Source: Streptomyces seoulensis (lineage in GTDB: Bacteria > Actinomycetota > Actinomycetes > Streptomycetales > Streptomycetaceae). Taken from it: 64,000 nucleotides of DNA. Positions 53,508-63,769 of the stretch are shown here, one piece after another. Location of the stretch: assembly GCF_022846655.1 (NCBI RefSeq), contig NZ_AP025667.1, forward strand, positions 124,001-188,000. The letters run 5' to 3'. The notes under the pieces were generated by a model, which did not search any database, was not told the origin of the DNA, and was given only the letters and a program-made list of their open reading frames with translations. A program made the position numbers and the translations under genes. Each line of letters opens with the position of its first letter. Within the stretch, counting starts at the first letter, position 1.

Positions 53508-54364
53508 CCCCCGTACCCCGCTCTCCGCGCCGCCGAGGTGAGGGTGGCGCGGGCCTCCGGTTCCGGCAGGCCTGCGTCGAGGGCCGCGTCGAGCAGGTGC
53601 GGGGTCAGGGAGGGGCCCGTGCCCTGTTCGTGGGCGCGGCAGGCCGCCCAGAAGAGGCGGGCGTTGCGCTCGCCCTCGTGCGCGGTGCGGACGAAGTGGA
53701 CCAGGGCGGTGCCCCCGTCGGCGGAGGGTGCCCGTGCCGGGCGGGGCGGCGGGGGCAGGAGGAGGTCCAGCAGGGCCGGCGGGCAGGGCGCCGGGCGCAG
53801 GCGGGCGGTGCCCGGCGCCGTCGTGTACGTGCCGTGGGTGCCCCGCGAACCGGGGCCGACCAGGTAGCCCCCGGCTCCCCTGATGTCGATGCCGGGGGCC
53901 AGCCGGCTCGCCGAGTTGGGGACCGCCACGTCCGGTGGCCCGGTGAGCCACAGATGACGGCCGCCGCTCGGAGTGAGGACGACGACCGTCTCCGGGACCG
54001 TGAACCCGTGCCGCGCCGCCAGGGCCAGCAGCGCCGCCGGGGAGTCCGTGCCGGGCTTGGTGTCCAGGTCGACGCCGATCAGATGGTGCGGGGGCAGGCC
54101 GCAGGCGATGCCGTACCCGGTGGCCCAGGGCGCCGCGGCGAAGAGCGCGCGCACGCGGGCGGGGTCGGCGGAGGCGTCGTGCACCCCGTGCCCGAAGCGG
54201 CCGCACTCGCCGTGGCAGGGCGGGTGCGCGGGGTCGGCCCGGTGCGGGGAGCGCAGCGCGGGGAGCTTCCTCCGGGACAGGGGGATGACGGCCAGGCCGC
54301 GCTCGGCGGCCGACAGCGCGTGGGCGAGGACCGGTGTCCCGGCCCGGCGGGCGGAAGTGGCCAT
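53504..54364 (-). CDS. bifunctional DNA primase/polymerase (Prim-Pol) protein
   Basis: The protein of about 286 residues has an N-terminal primase-polymerase domain: GLAVIPLSRRKLPALRS, and VDLDTKPGTDSPAALL with the catalytic-type acidic pair, then GGRHLWL and GIDIRGAGGYLVGPGS, the hallmarks of Prim-Pol domains. A C-terminal region of about 80 residues with DAALDAGLPEPEARATL follows and may be a small helical tail. ATG 54364 (GGAGG abuts) or 54394 are possible starts. It is not next to any plasmid or phage gene, so its role in replication or repair is unclear. Confidence 0.85.
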   Translation of the reverse strand: MATSARRAGTPVLAHALSAAERGLAVIPLSRRKLPALRSPHRADPAHPPCHGECGRFGHGVHDASADPARVRALFAAAPWATGYGIACGLPPHHLIGVDLDTKPGTDSPAALLALAARHGFTVPETVVVLTPSGGRHLWLTGPPDVAVPNSASRLAPGIDIRGAGGYLVGPGSRGTHGTYTTAPGTARLRPAPCPPALLDLLLPPPPRPARAPSADGGTALVHFVRTAHEGERNARLFWAACRAHEQGTGPSLTPHLLDAALDAGLPEPEARATLTSAARRAGYGG

Positions 54365-54610
54365 GCCTCCATGGTCGTACGTGCGTTCGAGCATGGGAAG
54401 AGGGCGGGGATGTCCGGTTCGACGGTGAGGGTGGAGAAAAGTGGCGATGGGGGTTTATCGACTTGTCATCACGCTTGCGTGGTAATCGGGGCCCCTGGGG
54501 AGATTGGGGCCGGATGTGGCGGGCAGTACTCGGGTGCGACGTCGTACAGCGAGCCGGGATGGTCGGCCAACCGCCCTGGCTCAAGCCGTAGTTCGGTACT
54601 GGAGGAAGAG

Positions 54611-54643
54611 ATGGCAAGCAGTCACCGCGGACCTATCCGGTGA
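54611..54643 (+). CDS. possible micro-ORF (10 codons)
   Basis: ATG at 54611 is preceded by GGAGGAAGAG (54601-54610), a near-perfect Shine-Dalgarno with good spacing, and reads MASSHRGPIR followed by TGA. A leader peptide or chance ORF are both possible. Confidence 0.35.
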   Translation: MASSHRGPIR

Positions 54644-54697
54644 GCCCGGGGCGGGGTCCCTGGGGAGGGGCTCCGCCGGGGTGTGCTTCGGGGTCAT

Positions 54698-54740
54698 GAC
54701 ATCGGCGCGGCCGGCACTTCGGTGCCGCCGCGCCGATGTC
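54698..54740 (+). terminator. strong hairpin with UUCG tetraloop
   Basis: Arms 54698-54717 and 54722-54740 pair over about 19 bp with one bulged base, closed by TTCG. It follows the micro-ORF by 54 nt and precedes the sigma-factor gene. No known gene on the plus strand lies immediately upstream. Confidence 0.6.
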
Positions 54741-54913
54741 GTGCGTGTGCCGGGGCCCGGTCCGGGAACCCCTCCGGGAGAACCCCCAGGCCGGGTGGAG
54801 GTCCACTCCACCTTCAGGAGGTCCGGCGAACCCCACCCCTACAACCTGAGGCGGACCCGGCTTCGGGACCTCCGGCCGATCCCCGGAGCCGTACCCGCTC
54901 CTAGCGTGGAGTC

Positions 54914-55504
54914 ATGACCGCACCCGTCTGCACCAGCGCCTCGGCCGCCGCCGCACCAGCGCGGCAGACTCTCCCCCACCCCCGGCTCGCCTCGGCCGCG
55001 ACCTCGCTCTACCCCTCCTTCGCGTCCTACGTCCGCGCCCGCCACCCCGCCCTGCTGCGCACCGCCCGCTCGCTGACCGCCAACCCGAGCGACGCCGAGG
55101 ACCTGCTGCAGACCGCGCTGGCCAAGACCTACGTCGCCTGGGAGCGCATAGAGGACCACCGGGCGCTCGACGGCTATGTGCGCCGCGCCCTGCTCAACAC
55201 CCGTACCTCGCAGTGGCGCAGGCGCCGGGTGGACGAGTACGTCTGCGACGAGCTGCCCGAGCCCGAGCCGCGTCCCGGCGCCGAGGACCCGGCCGAGCGG
55301 CAGGCGCTGCGCGACGCGATGTGGCGGGCGATCCTGCGCCTGCCCGCGCGCCAGCGGGCCATGGTCGTCCTGCGCTACTACGAGGACCTCAGCGAGGTCC
55401 AGACCGCCGAGCTGCTCGGTGTCTCCGTCGGCACCGTGAAGTCCGCCGTCTCCCGCGCCCTGGGCAAGCTCCGCGAGGACCCCGAGCTGGGCCTGGCCCG
55501 CTGA
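54914..55504 (+). CDS. SigE-family (ECF-like) RNA polymerase sigma factor
   Basis: The 196-residue protein has sigma region 2 (about 38-100, with DAEDLLQTALAKTYVAWERIED) and region 4 (about 130-190, with LPARQRAMVVLRYYEDLSEVQTAELLGVSVGTVKSAVSRAL). It corresponds to the SigE-family group of actinobacterial ECF sigma factors. No anti-sigma factor is adjacent. ATG 54914 has GGAGTC close by and may be near leaderless. The long acyl-CoA ligase gene lies downstream. Confidence 0.9.
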   Translation: MTAPVCTSASAAAAPARQTLPHPRLASAATSLYPSFASYVRARHPALLRTARSLTANPSDAEDLLQTALAKTYVAWERIEDHRALDGYVRRALLNTRTSQWRRRRVDEYVCDELPEPEPRPGAEDPAERQALRDAMWRAILRLPARQRAMVVLRYYEDLSEVQTAELLGVSVGTVKSAVSRALGKLREDPELGLAR

Positions 55505-55544
55505 GAGACGCGGGATACGCCGCCGACTTTCGGTCCCCCTAGTG

Positions 55545-55562
55545 ACATACCGCGCGGTATGT
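55545..55562. promoter_or_regulatory. perfect 18-bp palindrome, candidate TetR-type operator
   Basis: ACATACCGCGCGGTATGT is a perfect 18-bp dyad, 61 bp before the ligase GTG start. This size and symmetry are typical for TetR-family sites that control fatty-acid genes; the regulator is not in the window. Confidence 0.6.
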
Positions 55563-55622
55563 GCGCAGAATCAGCGCGACTCTACTTCCGTACAGGCAAC
55601 GCTGCCGGGGAGGACGCCCGCC

Positions 55623-57278
<1,656 letters not shown>

Positions 57279-57286
57279 GCGCCACC

Positions 57287-57318
57287 GGTGGCCGGGGTCC
57301 CACGGGACCCCGGCCACC
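57287..57318. terminator. bidirectional terminator
   Basis: A perfect 14-bp stem (57287-57300 and 57305-57318) with a CACG loop, between convergent genes. Confidence 0.9.
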
Positions 57319-57320
57319 GT

Positions 57321-60300
57321 TCAGTTGGTGCCGATCCGCGCCAGCAGGTCCACGATCCGGCCCTGCACCTCGTCGCTGGTGGAACGCTCCGCGAGGAACA
57401 GCACCGTCTCGCCCGACGCCAGCTTCGGCAGGTCGGCCTGGTCGACCGCGGCGGTGTAGACGACCAGCGGGGTCCGGTCGAGCTGCCCGTTGGCGCGCAG
57501 CCAGTCCACGATCCCGGCCTGGCGGGGCTTGGTCTGCATCAGGTCCATCACCACGAGGTTCGGCCGGAACTGTCCCGCCAGCGTCACCGCGTCGCCGTCG
57601 CTCGCGGCCCGCGCCACCTGCATGCCGCGCCGCTCCAGCGTGGCGGTGAGCGCCAGCGCGATCTCCGCGTGCTCCTCGATCAGCAGCACCCGCGGCGGAT
57701 GCTGCTCGCTGTCGCGCGGCGCCAGCGCCTTCAGCAGCACGGCGGGGTCGGCGCCGTACGCCGCCTCCCGGCTCGCCTGGCCGAGTCCGGCCGTCACCAG
57801 CACCGGCACCTCGGCGGCCACGGCCGCCTGGCGCAGCGACTGGAGCGCGGTCCGGGTGATCGGGCCGGTCAGCGGGTCCACGAACAGCGCGGCGGGGAAC
57901 GCCGCGATCTGCGCGTCGACCTCCTCGCGCGAGTGCACGACCACCGGCCGGTAGCCGCGGCTGCTGAGCGCGTCCGAGGTCGTCACGTCCGGCGCGGGCC
58001 ACACCAGCAGCCGGCGCGGGTTGTCCAGCGGCTCCGGGGGCAGTTCGTCGTCCATCGGCTGCGGGCGCGGGGTGTCCGCGACCTCCACGGCGCCGCCCGG
58101 CCCGTCCAGCGGCTCGGGCCCCTCGGCCGCGTTCGCGTCCGGAGCTCCTATGGCGTACGACCGTCCGACACCCTCGGTGCCGGGCGCCCGGCGCGGCTGC
58201 GCGGGGGCCGCCACGGCCTCGGGGTGCGGGCGCGCGCCCGGCTCGGGCTGCGCCTCCGGACGCGGGGCGGGGGTGCCCAGCTTGCGGCGGCGTCCGCCGC
58301 CGTTGGTCGCGTGCGGGGGCGGGGTCGCGGTCGGCTGCTGCACCTGGGCGGCCTGCCGGACGAACGGCACGCCCTGCCCCAGCGTGCGCACACTGATCGC
58401 GCGGCCCTGGGTGGAGTCGGGTTCGCCGCCTCCGGGCGCCTCGGCGGGCAACGGCTGCGCGGCACGCGGCTGCTGCTGCGGCGTGAACTGCGGCGGCAGC
58501 GCGGCACCGGGCAGGCCCGCGCCCGCGGTGTCGTCGTCCTCGTCGTCGGGCCAGGGCTGCGGAACCGGCGCCGCCTGAGCGGGAACGGGCGCAACGGCCG
58601 CAGCGGGCGCCGCCTGAGCCGGCGCGGCCTCGGCGGGCAGCGGCTGCGCGGGTACGGCAGCCTCGGGAGCGGGCGCCTGCGCGGGCACCGGGAGGGGCTG
58701 GCCGGAGGTGGCCTGCGCCGGGATGCCCGCACCGGGCGCGCCCTGCGCCGGGATGCCCGGCTCCGCCTGCGCGGGCTGGGCCACGGCCCGGCGGCGCCTG
58801 CCGGTGGGCGCGGTGGTGGGATGCGGCTGCGGAGGCGTGTGGTCCTCGGACTGGTCCACGGGCACCGCGTCGTGCCGCCCGTCGTCGCCCGGGTCGCCGT
58901 CGGCGGGGGACTGCTGCGGGGGTACGGGGGCGGCCTGGACGGGGGGCACGGCGGGAGCGGGGCCGGGGGCCGGTGCCGCGGGAGCGGGGCCCGCGGCGGG
59001 AGCCATGTCCGGAGCCGGGGCCTGAGCGGCACCCTGGACCGGGGCCTGAGCGACGGCCTGAGCCGGGCCCACGCCCTGTCCCGGCACCGGAACGGCACCC
59101 ACGGCCATACCCGGAGCGGCCCCCGTACCCGCGGCCGTACCCGCACCCGGCAGCGGAGCCCCCGGGATCGGCCCGACGTGCACACCCTGCGCCGCGGCCT
59201 CCGGCTCCGGCGTGCGGTCCGCCTCGGCCGGCGGCAGGGCGAAGACCGTACGCGCGCCGGTGTCCTGCGCGGCGGCACGCTCGGCGGCGGCCGCCAGCGC
59301 GCGGCGGCGACGGCCGGTCGGCGCCGCGTCGTCGGAGGTCGCGACCTCCGCGCCCGGAGCCGTCGGGCCCCCGGCGGCGGGCAGCGCGGGCGGCAGGGCC
59401 GCCTGGGCCTCGCCCGAGCCCTGACGGGCGACCTGGCCCGCGGGCACCGGTACGCCCTGCGGCGGCACCGCGCCGCCAAGTCCCGTGTTGGAAGCGGCGG
59501 TCCCGGCCGCGTGCTCGGCCGCCGTCATCACGGCGCCCTCGGCGGCCACCCCGTCGCCGACGGGGGCGATCTCGGCGGGGCGTCCGCGCCGCCGTCCGGT
59601 GCCGCCGGACCCCGGCTCCGCGCTCTCGATCGCGGCCGGACCCGGCTCCTCGGCCGCCGGGGCACCACGCCTGCGGCGCCGCCCGGTGGGCGCGGCAGCA
59701 CCCGGTGCGTCGGCCGCGTCCGCGCCCGCCACCTCGCTCTCCAGGAACGCGTCGGTGGAGGACCGCCGCGCCCGCCGCCGTCCGCCCTGATCGCCCACGA
59801 GGGCGATCTCGGCGCCGGACGACACGGCCTCGCGCGGGTCCGGGACGCGCGCGGCGACCGTCCCGGCGCCACCGCCCAACGGCACTTCGAGGACGTAGGC
59901 ACGCCCACTCATGCCCGGTACCTCATGTGTCTGGAGCACACCTCCGTGCGCCCGGACGATCCCGCGCACGATCGGCTCGTGCACCGGGTCGCCGCCGGTG
60001 TACGGCCCGCGCACCTCGATCCGCGCGACCTCGCCGCGCTGCGCGGCCGCGACCACGACGGTGTTGTCCAGGTAACCGGCGGCCGACACCGGGGCGTTGC
60101 CGGTGGCGTCCACGCCCGCCACGTCCGCCACGAGGTGGGCGAGCGCGATGGCGAGCCGCTGCGGGTCGACCTCGGCCTCGATGGGCGGCGCGTGCACGGC
60201 GAACTGCACGCGGCCCGGCCCGATCAGCTCCACGGCACCGTCGACGCCGGCCGCGACGACCGCGTCCAGCATCACTTTGGTCCGGGTGATGTCCTCCGTG

Positions 60301-61580
60301 CCGGAGTCGAGGCGCTGGAAGCCGAGGACGTTGTCGATGAGGGCGGTGATGCGGGCGTACCCGGCCGAGAGGTGGTGCAGCACCTGGTTGGCCTCGGGCC
60401 ACAACTGGCCCGCGTCGTCGGCGGCGAGGGCGGCCAGTTCGCGGCGCAGCTCGTCCAGCGGGCCGCGCAGCGAGGTGGCGAGGAGGGTGAGCAACTGCTC
60501 GTGGCGGCCGGCGAGGGCCTCGTAGCGGTCCTTCTCGCGCTCGCCGAGGGCGGCGTAGCGCTCCTCGCCCGCGGCCAGTTCCTCCTGGAGCTTTTCGCGC
60601 AGCTCCGCCAGCTCGGCGGCACCCTGCTCGGTCAGCTCCTCCACCTCGGTGGCGTGCTTCTCGCGCAGCGCGGCCAGTTCGGAGGCGTGTTCCTCGGCGA
60701 GCCGCTCCAGCTCCTCGGCGTGCGCCTTCTCCACCGCCTCCTTCTCGTCGGCGAGGGACTGGTACGGGCGCCGGTCGGTGAAGGTCATGACGGCGCCGAC
60801 GAGCTGGTCGCCGTCGCGCACCGGGGCGGTGGTCAGGTCGACGGAGACCTCGTCACCGCTCTTGGACCACAGCACCTGCCCGCGCACCCGGTGCTTGCGC
60901 CCGGAGCGCAGGGTGTCGGCGAGCGGGGACTCGTCGTACTGGAACGGGGAGCCGTCGGCGCGGGAGTGCAGGACGAGGGTGTGCAGTTCCCTGCCGCCCA
61001 GCTCACCGGCGCGGTAGCCGAGGATCTGCGCGGCGGCGGGGTTCACGAGCACGATCCGGCCGTCGGTGTCCGTGCCGACGACGCCCTCGGAGGCGGCGCG
61101 CAGGATCATCTCGGTCTGCCGCTGGGAGCGGGCGAGTTCGGCCTCGGTGTCCACGGTCCCGGACAGGTCCCGCACGACGAGCATCAGCAGTTCGTCGCCG
61201 GTGTAGGCCGAACCGTCGTACGCCTGCTGCGGGTTCTCCAGGTTCGCGCTGGTGACCTCGACCGGGAAGTCGGTGCCGTCCGTGCGCCGGGCGACCATCC
61301 GGGTCGGCTTGGTCCGGCCGTGCGGGTCCATGTGGTCCGGGCGGCGCATCGAGCCGGGGATCAGCTTGGAGTCGAACTGCGGGAGCAGATCGAGGAGGCC
61401 CCGCCCCACGAGCGCCGTACCGGGTGCCTCGAACGCCTCCAGGGCGATGGTGTTGGCATTGACGACCGTGCCGTTGGCGTTGACCAGGAGCAACGCGTCG
61501 GGCAGGGCGTCGAGTATGGCTGCGAGGCGAGCAGCGCCTCGGGATGGCCTGCTGCTCACGAGACGCTTCCTCCCTGTCAC
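57321..61580 (-). CDS. PAS-PAS hybrid histidine kinase-like protein, degenerate
   Basis: The 1419-residue protein has two PAS domains (about 15-140 and 150-270), a coiled-coil (about 275-345), a DHp-like region (about 355-410), an ATPase-like region (about 415-575), a long Pro/Ala linker (about 590-1180) and a C-terminal receiver (about 1297-1419). The DHp histidine is replaced: ATSLRGPL has T where SHELRTPL has H. The ATPase lacks a clear N-box Asn and DxGxG. The receiver keeps the aspartate in VVMDLM but its lysine is replaced in FLAERS. It may be a signalling scaffold. ATG 61580 is first in frame. Confidence 0.85.
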   Translation of the reverse strand: MTGRKRLVSSRPSRGAARLAAILDALPDALLLVNANGTVVNANTIALEAFEAPGTALVGRGLLDLLPQFDSKLIPGSMRRPDHMDPHGRTKPTRMVARRTDGTDFPVEVTSANLENPQQAYDGSAYTGDELLMLVVRDLSGTVDTEAELARSQRQTEMILRAASEGVVGTDTDGRIVLVNPAAAQILGYRAGELGGRELHTLVLHSRADGSPFQYDESPLADTLRSGRKHRVRGQVLWSKSGDEVSVDLTTAPVRDGDQLVGAVMTFTDRRPYQSLADEKEAVEKAHAEELERLAEEHASELAALREKHATEVEELTEQGAAELAELREKLQEELAAGEERYAALGEREKDRYEALAGRHEQLLTLLATSLRGPLDELRRELAALAADDAGQLWPEANQVLHHLSAGYARITALIDNVLGFQRLDSGTEDITRTKVMLDAVVAAGVDGAVELIGPGRVQFAVHAPPIEAEVDPQRLAIALAHLVADVAGVDATGNAPVSAAGYLDNTVVVAAAQRGEVARIEVRGPYTGGDPVHEPIVRGIVRAHGGVLQTHEVPGMSGRAYVLEVPLGGGAGTVAARVPDPREAVSSGAEIALVGDQGGRRRARRSSTDAFLESEVAGADAADAPGAAAPTGRRRRRGAPAAEEPGPAAIESAEPGSGGTGRRRGRPAEIAPVGDGVAAEGAVMTAAEHAAGTAASNTGLGGAVPPQGVPVPAGQVARQGSGEAQAALPPALPAAGGPTAPGAEVATSDDAAPTGRRRRALAAAAERAAAQDTGARTVFALPPAEADRTPEPEAAAQGVHVGPIPGAPLPGAGTAAGTGAAPGMAVGAVPVPGQGVGPAQAVAQAPVQGAAQAPAPDMAPAAGPAPAAPAPGPAPAVPPVQAAPVPPQQSPADGDPGDDGRHDAVPVDQSEDHTPPQPHPTTAPTGRRRRAVAQPAQAEPGIPAQGAPGAGIPAQATSGQPLPVPAQAPAPEAAVPAQPLPAEAAPAQAAPAAAVAPVPAQAAPVPQPWPDDEDDDTAGAGLPGAALPPQFTPQQQPRAAQPLPAEAPGGGEPDSTQGRAISVRTLGQGVPFVRQAAQVQQPTATPPPHATNGGGRRRKLGTPAPRPEAQPEPGARPHPEAVAAPAQPRRAPGTEGVGRSYAIGAPDANAAEGPEPLDGPGGAVEVADTPRPQPMDDELPPEPLDNPRRLLVWPAPDVTTSDALSSRGYRPVVVHSREEVDAQIAAFPAALFVDPLTGPITRTALQSLRQAAVAAEVPVLVTAGLGQASREAAYGADPAVLLKALAPRDSEQHPPRVLLIEEHAEIALALTATLERRGMQVARAASDGDAVTLAGQFRPNLVVMDLMQTKPRQAGIVDWLRANGQLDRTPLVVYTAAVDQADLPKLASGETVLFLAERSTSDEVQGRIVDLLARIGTN

Positions 61581-61887
61581 CGCACCTTGCCGACCGCTCG
61601 GGCCATCTTGCCAAGCGGCCCGCGGGGTGTCACGCGAGGGAGTCTAAGGGCTCCGCCCGCGCGCACGGCGCCGGATGGGAGGGAGGTACCACGACGAAGT
61701 GACGCCGAACATATGCCCGCATCCCACCACGGGTCGCCTTCCGGGCACGCGAGTTGCCGCCTCGCCGCCCTCTGACGTGCGCCCAGGCCCGCCTGCCCGG
61801 CCCACCGGTCCGGCACCACCCGGCTGCGCAACGACTCCGTGAGACCTTCGCGGGACCTTTACGGGGTTCTCCGGGGTACGGGCCGGC
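61581..61887. other. 307-bp intergenic region, nothing recognised
   Basis: This lies between two leftward genes, the hybrid kinase and the SSI-like inhibitor. It probably contains the promoter of the kinase gene and the 3' end of the inhibitor transcript. I see no terminator or RNA gene. Confidence 0.4.
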
Positions 61888-62391
61888 TCAGGCGTCCGGC
61901 CCCATGTCCGGGAGGAAGGGCACGAGGCGGTCCCAGCGGGCGATCTCGCAGCCGCCGCCCCGCCGGAAGGTGGCGTCCACGGGGCGGCCGGCCCAGTACC
62001 CGGTGACGTGGGCGGTGGCGGGGCCGCCGTCGATCATGGTGCAGATGCTGTCCGGGGGGACCGGCGCGAAGGTGTCCCGACCCCAGCGGGTGTTCTCGTC
62101 GAGCACGCGGCAGGCTTCGGCGGGCTCCGGATGATCACCGGCGGCGGGATGGCAGAACAGTTCCCTCACTCCGTCCCGCCCGGTCCCGGCGCCCTGCACG
62201 ACGAGGGTGAGGTGATCGCCGACGCGGTCCTCCGGGAGCGGGGGTGAGGGCATGGCGGGGACGGCACCGGCCGGGGCGGCGGCGAGGCCGCAGAGGAGGG
62301 AGGTGAGGGAGGTGAGGGAAGCCGCGAGGGGCGCGAGACCGCGCCGCGGCGGGCCGGACCGGGTCGCCCGGCGGGACAGGAGAGGACTCAT
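61888..62391 (-). CDS. subtilisin inhibitor-like (SSI family) secreted protein
   Basis: The 167-residue protein belongs to the Streptomyces subtilisin inhibitor family. Cysteines at 80, 94, 117 and 148 give the two SSI disulfides. The reactive loop reads C117-T118-M119-I120 where SSI has Cys-Pro-Met-Val, so P1 is Met119 and P2 is Thr rather than Pro. The start at ATG 62391 leads to a basic region and a hydrophobic segment (about 20-45) consistent with a signal peptide. The inhibitory target is unknown. Confidence 0.88.
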   Translation of the reverse strand: MSPLLSRRATRSGPPRRGLAPLAASLTSLTSLLCGLAAAPAGAVPAMPSPPLPEDRVGDHLTLVVQGAGTGRDGVRELFCHPAAGDHPEPAEACRVLDENTRWGRDTFAPVPPDSICTMIDGGPATAHVTGYWAGRPVDATFRRGGGCEIARWDRLVPFLPDMGPDA

Positions 62392-62591
62392 ACCCAGCCC
62401 AACGCGCACCCCCCGCGGACGTTGCGCCCACCTGCCGAGACCCTCCGTGGATCTTCCGCGCGCCTCGCCGGGAGAAGCCCTTTGCCCTGCGGGCCTCGCG
62501 CCTAGTACCGTGGGGACCGATTGGTGACACCGCGCTTGCCTGTGTCATCATCTGCACGCACCAATCGCGCGCTCGCGTGAGTGGTTGTGCT

Positions 62592-62682
62592 GGAGGCGTC
62601 GCCTAGTCCGGTCTATGGCGCCGCACTGCTAATGCGGTTTGGGTCTTAAAGCCCATCGAGGGTTCAAATCCCTCCGCCTCCG
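62592..62682 (+). tRNA. tRNA-Ser (anticodon GCU)
   Basis: A 91-nt tRNA-Ser with acceptor GGAGGCG/CGCCTCC, anticodon GCT in CACTGCTAATG and a long variable arm. CCA is not encoded. A terminator follows. Confidence 0.96.
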
Positions 62683-62690
62683 CCCCTGAT

Positions 62691-62724
62691 CCGAAGCCCC
62701 GGTCCACATGGACCGGGGCTTCGG
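62691..62724 (+). terminator. terminator after tRNA-Ser(GCU)
   Basis: A perfect 15-bp stem (62691-62705 and 62710-62724) with an ACAT loop, 8 bp after the tRNA. Confidence 0.9.
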
Positions 62725-62897
62725 CGTTACCGGGGTGGCTCCGGGCCCCGCCCGCCCGATCTACGTTTCGACGTTTCCGCAGGTCAGAGGGGGTGCGGGG
62801 AACGGATTTCACATGGCGGCGGCAGTCATGTAATGTTCTTCCTGTCGCCGGGACAGGCCGAAAGGCCAGGGAAACGGAGACGAAAACAAAAGAACAA

Positions 62898-62970
62898 GCA
62901 CTCGTAGCTTAACGGATAGAGCATCTGACTACGGATCAGAAGGTTGCAGGTTCGAATCCTGCCGAGTGCA
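62898..62970 (+). tRNA. tRNA-Arg (anticodon ACG)
   Basis: A 73-nt tRNA with acceptor GCACTCG/CGAGTGC and ACG in the anticodon loop (GACTACGGATC). The A34 is normally deaminated to inosine to read CGU, CGC and CGA. CCA is not encoded. Confidence 0.97.
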
Positions 62971-63289
62971 CACAGGCAAGAGGCCCCGCAGAGATGCGGG
63001 GCCTCTTGCGTTTCGGGGCATGCGGAAGAGAAGCGGGGGCGATCTTCCGCATGGGGGAGAGAGGGGCCAGGGGGCGCTTCGTGCGCCCGTGAGGCGGGGC
63101 TTCGCCCGTGTCGAACAACTGGCTCACAAACTGTGCAAGTTGGCGCAGGCCCGATGGAGATTCTGCAAGTATCCGGGTTGTCATCACCGAACGGCGAGGG
63201 CATGATCACCGAGGCGCCGCAGGCTGCATCCCGCGACGCCTCGCGCAATGAGCAGCACGCCGAATCCCTGATGGCACAAGGAGATACGC
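62971..63289. other. intergenic region before the secreted protein
   Basis: The 319-bp gap contains the tRNA terminator (62976-63009), then promoter DNA for the secreted-protein gene. TGCAAGT recurs at 63134-63140 and 63164-63170, 30 bp apart, and may be a regulator half-site. No gene is seen. Confidence 0.5.
62976..63009 (+). terminator. terminator after tRNA-Arg(ACG)
   Basis: A perfect 15-bp stem (62976-62990 and 62995-63009) with a GAGA loop, 5 bp after the tRNA. Confidence 0.92.
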
Positions 63290-63706
63290 ATGCCCATCTC
63301 GAACAGCATAAGACGCGCCGCCGTAGTACTGGCGACCACCTCGGCCCTCGGGCTGATCGTGGCGCCGAACGCCTCGGCCAACTGGACGTCGTACATCTCG
63401 AGCTGGGGCCAGGGCGACGAGTCCCGCCGCTGGGCCGACGAGTCGTACTCGCAGCTCCAGTTCACCGGCTGCTTCGTGCAGAACGGGTCCCAGGACGTGA
63501 CCGTCGCGTACTACCGCGACGTTCCGCTCCAGACCGACCCCAAGTACGACTCGAAGACGTTCACCGCGTGCTTCAACGGCGGTACCAGCAACGGAGAGTG
63601 GACCGGTCTGCCGTCCGGTGACTACTACTTCAAGGCCACGGACGTCGGCGGCGGCGGTCTGCTCTTCGTCGACAAGGTGTACGTCGACACCACCCAGGCC
63701 GACTGA
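63290..63706 (+). CDS. small secreted protein of unknown function
   Basis: The 138-residue protein has a clear signal peptide (basic start, hydrophobic core, ASA cleavage at about residue 30) and a mature part of about 108 residues beginning NWTSYISSW. The mature part has two cysteines (TGCFV and TACFNG) and alternating hydrophobic beta-like stretches. It matches no enzyme that I recognise. AAGGAGATACGC precedes the ATG at 63290, a strong ribosome binding site. A membrane-protein gene follows. Confidence 0.82.
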   Translation: MPISNSIRRAAVVLATTSALGLIVAPNASANWTSYISSWGQGDESRRWADESYSQLQFTGCFVQNGSQDVTVAYYRDVPLQTDPKYDSKTFTACFNGGTSNGEWTGLPSGDYYFKATDVGGGGLLFVDKVYVDTTQAD

Positions 63707-63722
63707 CGTTCCATCACTGAGC

Positions 63723-63751
63723 GGGCCGCGCGGCCGTGTGCCGCGCGGCCC
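63723..63751 (+). terminator. hairpin after the secreted-protein gene
   Basis: A perfect 12-bp GC stem (63723-63734 and 63740-63751) with a CGTGT loop, between the secreted-protein gene and the next. It may end or attenuate transcription. Confidence 0.75.
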
Positions 63752-63769
63752 CGCCGCGACTGGAGAGAC

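Larger units (their letters stand above)
54365..54913. other. 549-bp region with micro-ORF and UUCG hairpin
   Basis: No conventional gene. It includes a 10-codon ORF with a perfect ribosome binding site (54611-54643) and a long hairpin with a UUCG loop (54698-54740), both described below. The rest includes the promoter region of the sigma-factor gene and of the Prim-Pol gene. Confidence 0.6.

Noticed and set aside
52023..54617. A minus-strand frame spanning tRNA-Ser, VOC, LysR and Prim-Pol regions
   Set aside because: It crosses a tRNA gene and several real genes, so it cannot be one protein.
57288..61775. A long open frame opposite the hybrid kinase
   Set aside because: It is antisense to a protein with PAS and receiver motifs, has no domain of its own and no ribosome binding site; the GC-rich third-position bias leaves such frames open.
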